NCBI GenBank assembly: GCA_048886645.1
Contig: JBHLKN010000084.1
Coordinates: forward strand, 1 to 8,578
Reading direction: 5' to 3'
Source: Wukongarchaeum sp048886645
GTDB taxonomy: Archaea > Asgardarchaeota > Wukongarchaeia > Wukongarchaeales > Wukongarchaeaceae
Length of the DNA: 8,578 nucleotides
Within the stretch, counting starts at the first letter, position 1, and each line of letters starts with the position of its first letter. Below, piece after piece: positions 1 to 5,402 of the stretch. The notes under the pieces were generated by a model. It ran no database searches. It saw nothing but the letters and a program-made list of their open reading frames with translations, and was not told where the DNA came from. The position numbers and the translations under genes were made by a program.

Positions 1-1044
1 AAAAATAGCATCAAGGAGAGTGCACTAAAAACGGAAAAAGAACGTAGAATACACTTGTTAAGAGAGATTGTTAAAAGATATAGTCCTACAGGTTCAGAGG
101 CAAAGGTAGCTAAATTTATCGTATCTTTTTTACATGAACAAGGCGTTAAATCATACATAGACGAGGTAGGAAACGTTATTGCTGGAGAGGGAGACCTGCT
201 TTTGTGTAGTCATATAGATACTATTCCTGGAAAGCTTCCAGTGCGCATTGGGGGGGATTTTATTTATGGTCGGGGAGTGGTTGATGCTAAAGCTTCTGTT
301 GCTTCTTTTATAACGTGTATGGTTGAAGGTGAAAGTCCTTGTTCTTTGGCTCTTGTGGTGGAAGAGGAAGGGTCTTCTAAGGGGATGTATCATCTTCTTG
401 AAAACTTTACTTGGAAAAACGTTCTCATTGGAGAGCCTAGTAAAATAAACACGATAGTTGTAGGGTATAAGGGAAGAATCCTCCTAGAAATAATTTCTGG
501 GGGTACAGCCACCCATGTAGCAGTACCCAGTCCTGATAACGCGATTATGAGAGCTTTTAAAATTTTTAAAGAGATGGAAGCCAAGTTACCGCGTGGGGAA
601 TCGCTTTTTGATTCCTCTATAGCCAATATTACGCGGATTCGGGGCGGGGAGGTTTTTAACGTTATTCCTGAAAGTTGTGAAATGATGGTGGATATAAGAG
701 TTGGTCCAAAGCAGATGGAGACAATATTCCAAGTGATTGATAACGTGAAAAAACAAGAAGAAGAAAACGTAGGGATTAGGGTGGTTGAATCGACACCCAC
801 GGTTTATCAGCCGGATTCAAGGGTTAAAAAGGCGCTTGAAAAGAGTATAAAAAATCATAGGTTGCAACCGAGAATAGTGAGGAAGTTGGGTAGTTGTGAC
901 ATGAACCTGATAGGGGAAAGAGCAGAAACAGCAAGTTATGGTCCAGGAGATCCAAAGCTTTCTCATACAAATCATGAAAAGTTGTCGATTTCAGAATATA
1001 ACCTTGCTATAGACATTCTTCTTGATTTCATTAAAGAGTTTTAA
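1..1044 (+). CDS. lysK: LysK-type [LysW]-lysine/ornithine hydrolase (M20 peptidase), 5' end probably outside window
   Basis: Zinc-dependent M20 carboxypeptidase that releases lysine (in some archaea also ornithine) from the carrier protein LysW, the last step of the alpha-aminoadipate route. Numbered from the TTG at 55 (329 residues), the motifs are: CSHIDT with metal His53 and Asp55; GRGVVDAKA with bridging Asp77; EEEG with catalytic Glu104 and metal Glu105; GEPS with Glu127; dimerisation-domain His154; RKLGSCDMN at 276-284, typical of LysK; and HTNHEKL with metal His304. The frame is open back to base 1. The TTG at 55 lacks a ribosome binding site and would give a shorter N-terminus than I recall for relatives, and no ATG, GTG or TTG lies in frame in 1-54, so I favour a start at or before the window edge. 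The DUF429 gene follows after 28 bases on the same strand. ArgE/DapE-like alternatives are less likely given the RKxGxxDMN segment and the nearby lysJ and lysS. Confidence 0.9.
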   Translation, partial: KNSIKESALKTEKERRIHLLREIVKRYSPTGSEAKVAKFIVSFLHEQGVKSYIDEVGNVIAGEGDLLLCSHIDTIPGKLPVRIGGDFIYGRGVVDAKASVASFITCMVEGESPCSLALVVEEEGSSKGMYHLLENFTWKNVLIGEPSKINTIVVGYKGRILLEIISGGTATHVAVPSPDNAIMRAFKIFKEMEAKLPRGESLFDSSIANITRIRGGEVFNVIPESCEMMVDIRVGPKQMETIFQVIDNVKKQEEENVGIRVVESTPTVYQPDSRVKKALEKSIKNHRLQPRIVRKLGSCDMNLIGERAETASYGPGDPKLSHTNHEKLSISEYNLAIDILLDFIKEF

Positions 1045-1056
1045 TTGAGGAGGATT

Positions 1057-1064
1057 AGGGGGGT
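1057..1064 (+). promoter_or_regulatory. ribosome binding site of the DUF429 gene
   Basis: A purine-rich AGGGGGG tract ends 8 bases before the TTG at 1073. A second Shine-Dalgarno-like stretch, GAGGAGGAT, sits at 1047-1055. An in-frame TGA at 1046-1048 limits how far upstream the reading frame can start. This supports TTG 1073 over the internal ATG at 1082. Confidence 0.5.
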
Positions 1065-1072
1065 TTAATAGT

Positions 1073-1630
1073 TTGCGTGTTATGGGCATAGATTTAGCTG
1101 CAAAAGAAAATAAAAAGTCAGGGATCTGCGTAATTATTAGCAACAACAATGGGGAGGAGGGAAGTTATAGTATAATCATAAGTAGTGTTTTTAGTGATGA
1201 ACAGATATTGGAAAAGATCAAAGAAGTAAATCCTGATCTTATAGCGATTGACGCTCCTTTAACTTGGGCGGAAAAATTTAGACCAGCGGAAAGGAAGATG
1301 ATAAAGGATGGGTATAGACTTTTTCCGTTGAATATGGGTTTTATGAAAGAACTTACAGCTCGGGCAATCCGTTTAAAAAAAAGAATTAACTATCCTTCGG
1401 TGGAGTGTCACCCCACTTCTTCTGCTAAAGCGTTGAAAATAGTGAAAAAGCCTATAGAAGCTTTTGTAAAAGCTTGTGAGAGAAAATTTAGTTTAAAATT
1501 CAAAAATATTCCAAAAAATCAACATGAAGTGGACGCGGTTTTTGCCGCTTTAACAGCAAAATTATACCTTTTAGGCAAGTGTAAAATATATGGGAAAGAG
1601 GGGGAAGAGATAATTCTTCCAAACCCCTAA
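1073..1630 (+). CDS. DUF429 family protein, RNase H-like fold, predicted nuclease
   Basis: 185-residue protein of the DUF429 type, a family with a predicted ribonuclease H-like fold and mostly unknown cellular role. The acidic residues expected for such a site are present: Asp7 in GIDLAA on the first strand, Asp60 in AIDAP, Glu111 in the VECHPTS stretch, and Asp154 in HEVDAVFAALTA on the last helix. An FRPAERK segment (69-75) and the ECHP element are also typical. The length is within the family's usual range and there is no signal peptide or membrane segment. The TTG start is chosen for the upstream ribosome binding site. It lies 28 bases after lysK and is probably co-transcribed with it, and it meets lysJ tail-to-tail with overlapping stops. 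A housekeeping nucleic-acid role is possible. The sequence shows no link to lysine synthesis beyond position. Confidence 0.8.
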   Translation: MRVMGIDLAAKENKKSGICVIISNNNGEEGSYSIIISSVFSDEQILEKIKEVNPDLIAIDAPLTWAEKFRPAERKMIKDGYRLFPLNMGFMKELTARAIRLKKRINYPSVECHPTSSAKALKIVKKPIEAFVKACERKFSLKFKNIPKNQHEVDAVFAALTAKLYLLGKCKIYGKEGEEIILPNP

Positions 1631-2844
1631 TATTGCTTAAAACCTTCCGCTATGATGTTTAAAACTTTTTCAAGTTCCTCTTCTTCTATTACGAGGGGAG
1701 GTATGAGTCTTATGACGTTTTTTGCTGTGTATGTGATTAAAAGGCCATTCTTTATCATTTCTAAACACAGTTTTTTGGGATCAATAGAAACTTCTATACC
1801 GATAAGTAGTCCTATTCCACGCACATCTTTTATAGCTTCTACGTTTTCCTTAAGCTCTTTTAATTGATTGATGGCTTTTTTACCGAGATTGGCAGCTCTT
1901 TCAGGTAGGTTTTCTTCGACAACTATCTTCATGGCTTCAAGGGATACTGCGCAAGCCAGCGGGTTTCCGCCAAAAGTTGTTCCATGAGCGCCGTGATCGA
2001 AAACTTTTGCGATCTCTTCTTTTGCAATACAGGCTCCCACAGCGATTCCTCCTCCTAAAGATTTAGCAAGGGGCATTATGTCTGGGGCGACGTTCCAATG
2101 TTCTCCTGCCCAAAGTTTGCCCGTGCGTCCAAACCCTGTCTGCACTTCATCAAAAATAAGGACGATTTCTTTCTCATCACAAAGTTCTCTTGCTGCTTCT
2201 AGGTAGCCGTTTGAGGGTATATTGACGCCTCCTTGCCCTTGCACAGGTTCAAGAATTATTCCTCCAGTATCATTAGAGACTGCTTCTTTTATCGCTTGTA
2301 AATCGTTGAAGGGAACAAACTTAACATTAATTCCGAAAGGAGCGTAGGGAGCCCGGTAATGTTCGCTCCATGTTGTGGCTAATGCGCCCATAGTTCTTCC
2401 GTGAAAACTTCCTTGAGCCGCGATAAATTCGTGTTTTCCTGTGTACTTTATGGCAAGCTTAAGCGCTGCTTCTACCGCCTCTGTGCCGCTGTTTCCCCAA
2501 AATGTTTTTTCAAGCGGTTTTGGTGTTATTTTTGCTAGGTATTCGCTTACTTTTGCTTGTTGCTCGATGTAGAAATGGTTTGAGATGTGCATAAGTTGTT
2601 CTGCCTGTTCTTTTAGCACTTTAAGGATGCGTGGATGGCAATGGCCAACATTTAGAACAGCAATCCCTGAAACACAATCAATATACTCCTTTCCATCACA
2701 ATCCCAAACCTTGACTCCTTTCCCCTTTACGGGAACTACAGGAAAACGGCTGTAAGTTTGTATTACAAACTTTTCATCTAAGGATATCACTGCTTTTGTA
2801 TTAGGGCTCAAACTTCCTTCTTCTTTGTCTTGGTTTTTATCCAA
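1627..2844 (-). CDS. lysJ: LysJ-type [LysW]-aminoadipate semialdehyde/ornithine aminotransferase
   Basis: Class III PLP aminotransferase, expected to convert LysW-bound aminoadipate semialdehyde to LysW-lysine using glutamate. It may also act on the matching glutamate semialdehyde in arginine synthesis. Counted from the TTG at 2844 (405 residues): GNSGTEA phosphate loop at 117-123; GSFHGRT at 145-151; IFDEVQTGFGRTG with PLP-contacting Asp232; AKSLGGG with Schiff-base Lys261; and GTTFGGNP around Thr289/290, which contacts the partner subunit's PLP. The fold is complete. An ATG at 2877 would add 11 residues but has no ribosome binding site nearby, whereas the TTG has GGAGG nine bases upstream and gives a length nearer the family's roughly 390. 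ArgD and LysJ cannot be separated by motifs; lysK and lysS in the same window favour LysJ. It is transcribed against lysK rather than with it. Confidence 0.88.
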   Translation of the reverse strand: MDKNQDKEEGSLSPNTKAVISLDEKFVIQTYSRFPVVPVKGKGVKVWDCDGKEYIDCVSGIAVLNVGHCHPRILKVLKEQAEQLMHISNHFYIEQQAKVSEYLAKITPKPLEKTFWGNSGTEAVEAALKLAIKYTGKHEFIAAQGSFHGRTMGALATTWSEHYRAPYAPFGINVKFVPFNDLQAIKEAVSNDTGGIILEPVQGQGGVNIPSNGYLEAARELCDEKEIVLIFDEVQTGFGRTGKLWAGEHWNVAPDIMPLAKSLGGGIAVGACIAKEEIAKVFDHGAHGTTFGGNPLACAVSLEAMKIVVEENLPERAANLGKKAINQLKELKENVEAIKDVRGIGLLIGIEVSIDPKKLCLEMIKNGLLITYTAKNVIRLIPPLVIEEEELEKVLNIIAEGFKQY

Positions 2845-2853
2845 TATATTATT

Positions 2854-2858
2854 CCTCC
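2854..2858 (-). promoter_or_regulatory. ribosome binding site deciding the lysJ start
   Basis: GGAGG on the minus strand, nine bases before the TTG at 2844. The ATG at 2877 lies upstream of this site and has only a distant G-run (about 2901-2905). The site is therefore the main argument that lysJ starts at TTG. Confidence 0.55.
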
Positions 2859-2950
2859 AAAACTCAATAGGTTTCATAACTGATTAGCTTTAAAATTACC
2901 CCCTTGAGGAAAAGATAGATTGCTTTGTTTGATTTGTAATGAAAGATAAG

Positions 2951-2958
2951 TTTATATT
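2951..2958. promoter_or_regulatory. TATA-like box in the lysJ / helical-protein divergent spacer
   Basis: The 129-base spacer 2878-3006 separates two divergent genes. TTTATATT sits about 50 bases before the ATG at 3007, which would place a transcript start near 2980 and leave a short leader containing the GAGGGA ribosome binding site at 2995-3000. A second AT-rich candidate is TTTATTAAAATA at 2966-2977. The complementary strand of the same region could serve lysJ. Confidence 0.35.
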
Positions 2959-3006
2959 GTGTACATTTATTAAAATAGTTCAACGGACTTTTTAGAGGGA
3001 ATTGGT

Positions 3007-3618
3007 ATGCATAATCTTGTGGAAGAGGAGAATTTCGAGATAAAAAACGGTTTCCGCATGATCCGTTACCTTCTACTAAAAACTTTAGACATGGAAATTC
3101 ATCGTTTTCCAAGCGTGATAACAACCGCTGAAAAAATTGAAGATTTTAACGACTATAAAAAAGCTTTAAACAAAACAACCTCCCTTATTATAAACCTCTT
3201 AAAGACTTTAATAGACGTTTTTAAGATGAGAAAAAAGATGTTTAACCTTTTTACAGATTTCTTGGATACTTGTAACAGAATAGAGAAACAAGCCAAAGAC
3301 ACAGAAGAAGCAAAACTTGGAGCTTTATTAATTTCTCAGGATTATGAGAAATTGATTGATTTAATCGAAAAAAACAGGAAGGTCGTTAAAGAAAAAATAT
3401 CGCCTTACAGTAAGGTTATCGGAAGCATAAAGAAAGAATTTGAAATTTTCCAAAAACAGATCGAAGACTATACATCCTTTTCAAATCTTGATGAAGATAC
3501 AGATTCTGACGATATTTTAGAAGCTTTATTTTCACTAAAAGATATGGATATGGACGGATTTTGGCAAAAAATCCGAGAATTAGAAGCAAAAATAATAAAA
3601 AAAGAAAAAGAAGACTAA
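3007..3618 (+). CDS. hypothetical helical protein with basic core and acidic tail
   Basis: 203 residues that I do not recognise. The ATG has GAGGGA six bases upstream. The sequence is almost entirely predicted helix with few glycines or prolines, and has no signal peptide, no clear membrane span and only one cysteine (Cys89). Residues 51-150 carry 22 Lys/Arg against 14 Asp/Glu. A segment at about 161-169 then has six acidic residues in nine, followed by a short amphipathic helix DILEALFSLKDM (169-180) and a charged C-terminus ending KKEKED. The long amphipathic helices suggest a coiled-coil or helical-bundle scaffold. It is divergent from lysJ and convergent with the longin-like gene. Basic core plus acidic tail resembles the layout of ESCRT-III-like proteins, but no signature establishes that. 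Function unknown. Confidence 0.75.
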   Translation: MHNLVEEENFEIKNGFRMIRYLLLKTLDMEIHRFPSVITTAEKIEDFNDYKKALNKTTSLIINLLKTLIDVFKMRKKMFNLFTDFLDTCNRIEKQAKDTEEAKLGALLISQDYEKLIDLIEKNRKVVKEKISPYSKVIGSIKKEFEIFQKQIEDYTSFSNLDEDTDSDDILEALFSLKDMDMDGFWQKIRELEAKIIKKEKED

Positions 3619-3622
3619 ACTA

Positions 3623-3641
3623 CCCTCATCCTTATGGAGGG
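3623..3641. terminator. hairpin between two convergent genes, probable terminator
   Basis: CCCTCAT, loop CCTT, then AT, a bulged G, and GAGGG: seven pairs with one bulge. It lies in the 51-base gap between the two convergent stops. On the minus strand it is followed by T-rich sequence (complement of 3591-3615), making it a reasonable terminator for the longin-like gene. On the plus strand the following T-runs (TTTT at 3656-3659 and the T-run near 3676) could end the helical-protein transcript. Confidence 0.45.
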
Positions 3642-3669
3642 AGCTTCCTTATATGTTTTCATCGCTTTA

Positions 3670-4221
3670 TCATTCTTTTTTAGATGTGATCATACATTTT
3701 TTGATCATTTCACACATTTGTTCAAATAATTTGTTCGTTGCGGGGTTTGATGAATTTGTTTGTGCAATTAGGAGCCAGTTTGAAGAGCCTAATTTTTTTA
3801 TCAACCACTGCCTTTTTCCTTTCGAACTTTTCACAAGGCTTATTGAGTCTCCAACAACTGAATAAAAGGTTGCATTTATCGCTGAGAAAGCTCCTGCAAA
3901 AATGGAGAATTGGATGGGATCTATAAACTCTTTTTTGCTATTATACTCTTTTTTCCAGAGGGGGATTCCGTCCTTAGAAATAAGCATAGCAACTTCAAAA
4001 TCTTCACTTAGAAATAGTTTTGGCGGTTTATTATTTGTGTTTTTTCTTAATAAGGGACAAATATCTTCCTTTATTTTCTTACAATCTATACTTCCAGTAA
4101 GATAACCAAAAACATCGTTTTCTCCTTTTTTTTCTTTAAAAAAAATTTCACAGGGAGTGAAAAAATTATCTTGAGACCTTTTACGTGTTTTACGTTTCGA
4201 TGCGGTCTTTTTTTTAGGCAT
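3670..4221 (-). CDS. longin/roadblock-like protein with basic N-terminal tail
   Basis: 183 residues. ATG chosen with GGGAG (plus 4229-4233) seven bases upstream. Residues 1-16 are a strongly basic tail (KKK, KRK, RKR), a possible nucleic-acid or membrane-surface contact. Residues 20-70 are a variable region with Cys24, Cys47 and Cys55. From about 74 to 176 the pattern matches longin/roadblock (profilin-like) domains: strands VAMLISKDGIPLWKKEY (77-93), a long helix rich in small residues containing FAGAFSAINATF (108-119), three strands through SISLVK, RQWLIKKL and WLLIAQTN, then a C-terminal helix from NPATNKLFEQM. The DGIPLW turn followed by an alanine-rich helix is typical of that fold. It is divergent from a Ras/Rab-like GTPase gene, and proteins of this fold commonly bind or regulate small GTPases. 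The fold call rests on pattern alone; the specific function is unknown. Confidence 0.6.
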   Translation of the reverse strand: MPKKKTASKRKTRKRSQDNFFTPCEIFFKEKKGENDVFGYLTGSIDCKKIKEDICPLLRKNTNNKPPKLFLSEDFEVAMLISKDGIPLWKKEYNSKKEFIDPIQFSIFAGAFSAINATFYSVVGDSISLVKSSKGKRQWLIKKLGSSNWLLIAQTNSSNPATNKLFEQMCEMIKKCMITSKKE

Positions 4222-4284
4222 TTTTAAACTCCCATCCTTATTTTGCTTTTTCTAATAGATAAGTGATTCACGTCTAAATACTTT

Positions 4285-4294
4285 TTTTATAAAA
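4285..4294 (-). promoter_or_regulatory. TATA-like box of the longin-like gene
   Basis: The perfect palindrome TTTTATAAAA lies 64-73 bases upstream of the ATG at 4221 on the minus strand. That would give a transcript start near 4262 and a leader of about 40 bases carrying the GGGAG site. The surrounding spacer is very AT-rich, so chance is a real possibility. Confidence 0.3.
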
Positions 4295-4376
4295 TGGTTT
4301 TTTATTATAATAATAGATTATTAGTAATTTTTTGTTGAATTATATATAAAAATAGATTTTAAAAATATATATTTTC

Positions 4377-4411
4377 TTGTTCTTATTGCGATATCCGAGA
4401 AAGAAGAACAA
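4377..4411. repeat. 8-bp inverted repeat around a 19-base spacer
   Basis: TTGTTCTT at 4377-4384 is matched exactly by AAGAACAA at 4404-4411. The spacer holds GCGATATCC, one of the few GC-containing patches here. It could be a regulator site or an RNA hairpin in a long leader. Its placement roughly midway between two divergent genes suits an operator, but the low complexity limits confidence. Confidence 0.35.
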
Positions 4412-4630
4412 AATTTTTTAGGTAATTTAAAGGTAGATGAAATCTAGGGAATATATTAAGATTTTTTTTAAATTTAGATTTGCTAAAATATCCGTATTTT
4501 AACCCTTGATAATCTAATAATGCTGTATTTCATGGCATTATAAATATCGAAATTTTATTGTATGATGTTACGAATAAATGTAATTCTTGTTTAATTTTAT
4601 AAAAACATTTAACTTGATTAAAAATAATTG

Positions 4631-4640
4631 TACATATAAT
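4631..4640 (+). promoter_or_regulatory. TATA-like box of the GTPase gene
   Basis: TACATATAAT lies 65-74 bases before the ATG at 4705. With the usual archaeal spacing this puts a transcript start near 4660 and a leader of about 45 bases that includes the GGGTGGG ribosome binding site (4692-4698), six bases from the ATG. Candidate only, given the AT content. Confidence 0.3.
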
Positions 4641-4704
4641 TAAATCGTTTTTCAGTAATTAAGGGGCATTATAGAAAAAATAATCGCCATAGGGTGGGAA
4701 AAAA

Positions 4705-5232
4705 ATGATCTTTAATATCTATAAGGTTGTACTTGCTGGTGAGGGGGCTGTTGGCAAAACTACATTAACACAACGTTTTCTTACCGGTGAATTTATTGGC
4801 GACACCTTGATGACTTTAGGTGTAGCCTTTTATGTACACAAAGTAAAAATAGAAAATGAAGAGATTACTCTACAGATCTGGGATCTAGGAGGGCAAGAAC
4901 AGTTCAGATCAATGGGAATTTTTGACAGGTATATAAAAGGAGCTAACGGGGTGATTCTTGCCTTTGATCTAACCCGTATGAGAACACTTTTAAGTCTTTC
5001 AGAATGGAAGGAATTAATTAATAACAACGCAGGGAATATTCCAGTGATTTTAGTAGGAACAAAGGCAGATCTTGAGAATGAAATAAAAGTATCAGAAAAT
5101 ATGATAACAAAAGCAAAGGAAGAATTAAGTGTAGAAAACTATTTTGAAACCTCCTCTCTTACAGGAAAAAATGTGGTAAATGCTTTCAATGAAATAGCCT
5201 ATAAAATACAGAGAAAAAATAAAAAGCTCTAA
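4705..5232 (+). CDS. Ras/Rab-like small GTPase
   Basis: 175-residue single-domain GTPase of the Ras superfamily. All five G-motifs are present: P-loop GEGAVGKT (12-19); switch I Thr37 in LMTLGVAF, like the T-I/L-G of Rab proteins; G3 WDLGGQEQFR (59-68), with Gln64 matching Ras Gln61; G4 TKAD (119-122), with Thr in place of the usual Asn; and G5 ETSSLTG (148-154). It should bind and hydrolyse GTP as a molecular switch. There is no C-terminal cysteine or CAAX-type motif (it ends KNKKL), no signal peptide and no fused effector domain, so membrane attachment by prenylation is unlikely. ATG chosen with GGGTGGG six bases upstream. The divergent neighbour is longin/roadblock-like, a plausible regulator or partner. 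Similar Rab- or MglA-like GTPases occur in Asgard and some TACK archaea. The cellular process it controls cannot be read from the sequence. Confidence 0.92.
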   Translation: MIFNIYKVVLAGEGAVGKTTLTQRFLTGEFIGDTLMTLGVAFYVHKVKIENEEITLQIWDLGGQEQFRSMGIFDRYIKGANGVILAFDLTRMRTLLSLSEWKELINNNAGNIPVILVGTKADLENEIKVSENMITKAKEELSVENYFETSSLTGKNVVNAFNEIAYKIQRKNKKL

Positions 5233-5342
5233 AATAATATAACATTTTATGAAATATTGTGTATAATATCTCAATAGATCGATTATAGCGAAAAGATAAT
5301 AAAAAATAAAATTTAAATGGGAAGGGACTAACTCATTTTTAT

Positions 5343-5357
5343 TCTTTAAAATAAAGA
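5343..5357. promoter_or_regulatory. 15-bp dyad upstream of homocitrate synthase, candidate operator
   Basis: TCTTTA-AAA-TAAAGA is a perfect 6-3-6 inverted repeat, about 46 bases before the ATG at 5403. TAAAGAT occurs here (5352-5358) and again at 5367-5373, exactly 15 bases on, where it forms part of a second short dyad, ATCTAAAGAT (5364-5373). About 15-bp AT-rich dyads are the usual form of Lrp/AsnC-family sites, and an Lrp-type protein (LysM) regulates lysine genes in Sulfolobus. AT richness makes chance possible. Confidence 0.35.
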
Positions 5358-5402
5358 TTTTCTATCTAAAGATGTTAATTCGCTATTTAAGTGGTTTTTC
5401 TG

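Larger units (their letters stand above)
4222..4704. other. 483-base AT-rich divergent spacer with dyads, no gene seen
   Basis: It separates the longin-like gene (leftward) from the GTPase gene (rightward) and must hold both promoters. Visible structure: TATA-like palindrome at 4285-4294; 14-base palindrome AAAATATATATTTT at 4362-4375; 8-base inverted repeat TTGTTCTT/AAGAACAA at 4377-4384 and 4404-4411 around a 19-base loop; and a 7-base hairpin ATAATGC/GCATTAT at 4517-4523 and 4535-4541. No tRNA or credible protein gene is visible. The only start with a weak ribosome binding site opens 21 codons (4437-4502). At about 480 bases it is the longest non-coding stretch in the window. Confidence 0.7.

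Noticed and set aside
2..28. Possible tail of an upstream gene in another frame, ending ...RRVH then TAA
   Set aside because: Only eight codons are visible and nothing identifies them. The lysK frame is also open here and fits the family's N-terminus better.
390..800. 136-codon minus-strand frame inside lysK
   Set aside because: The plus strand encodes well-conserved M20 motifs across the same bases; the antisense peptide shows no motif.
3653..4105. Overlapping plus-strand reading frames of 60-70 codons opposite the longin-like gene
   Set aside because: They lie entirely antisense to a longer frame with a ribosome binding site and a recognisable fold pattern. Their peptides are low-complexity reflections of that gene.
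4437..4502. Short reading frame of 21 codons in the divergent spacer, preceded by AAAGGTAG
   Set aside because: The spacing to the ribosome-binding-like stretch is only about three bases, the peptide is Phe/Lys-rich as expected from AT-rich noncoding DNA, and there is no conserved feature.
4222..4704. C/D-box RNA, tRNA or CRISPR in the long spacer
   Set aside because: AGATGA at 4436-4441 is an imperfect C box with no matching D box at a suitable distance. No cloverleaf and no regularly spaced repeats are present.
4705..5232. GTPase as a recent transfer from a eukaryote
   Set aside because: The mixed GGQE/TKxD motifs, missing lipidation signal and AT-rich coding like its surroundings fit a native archaeal family better.
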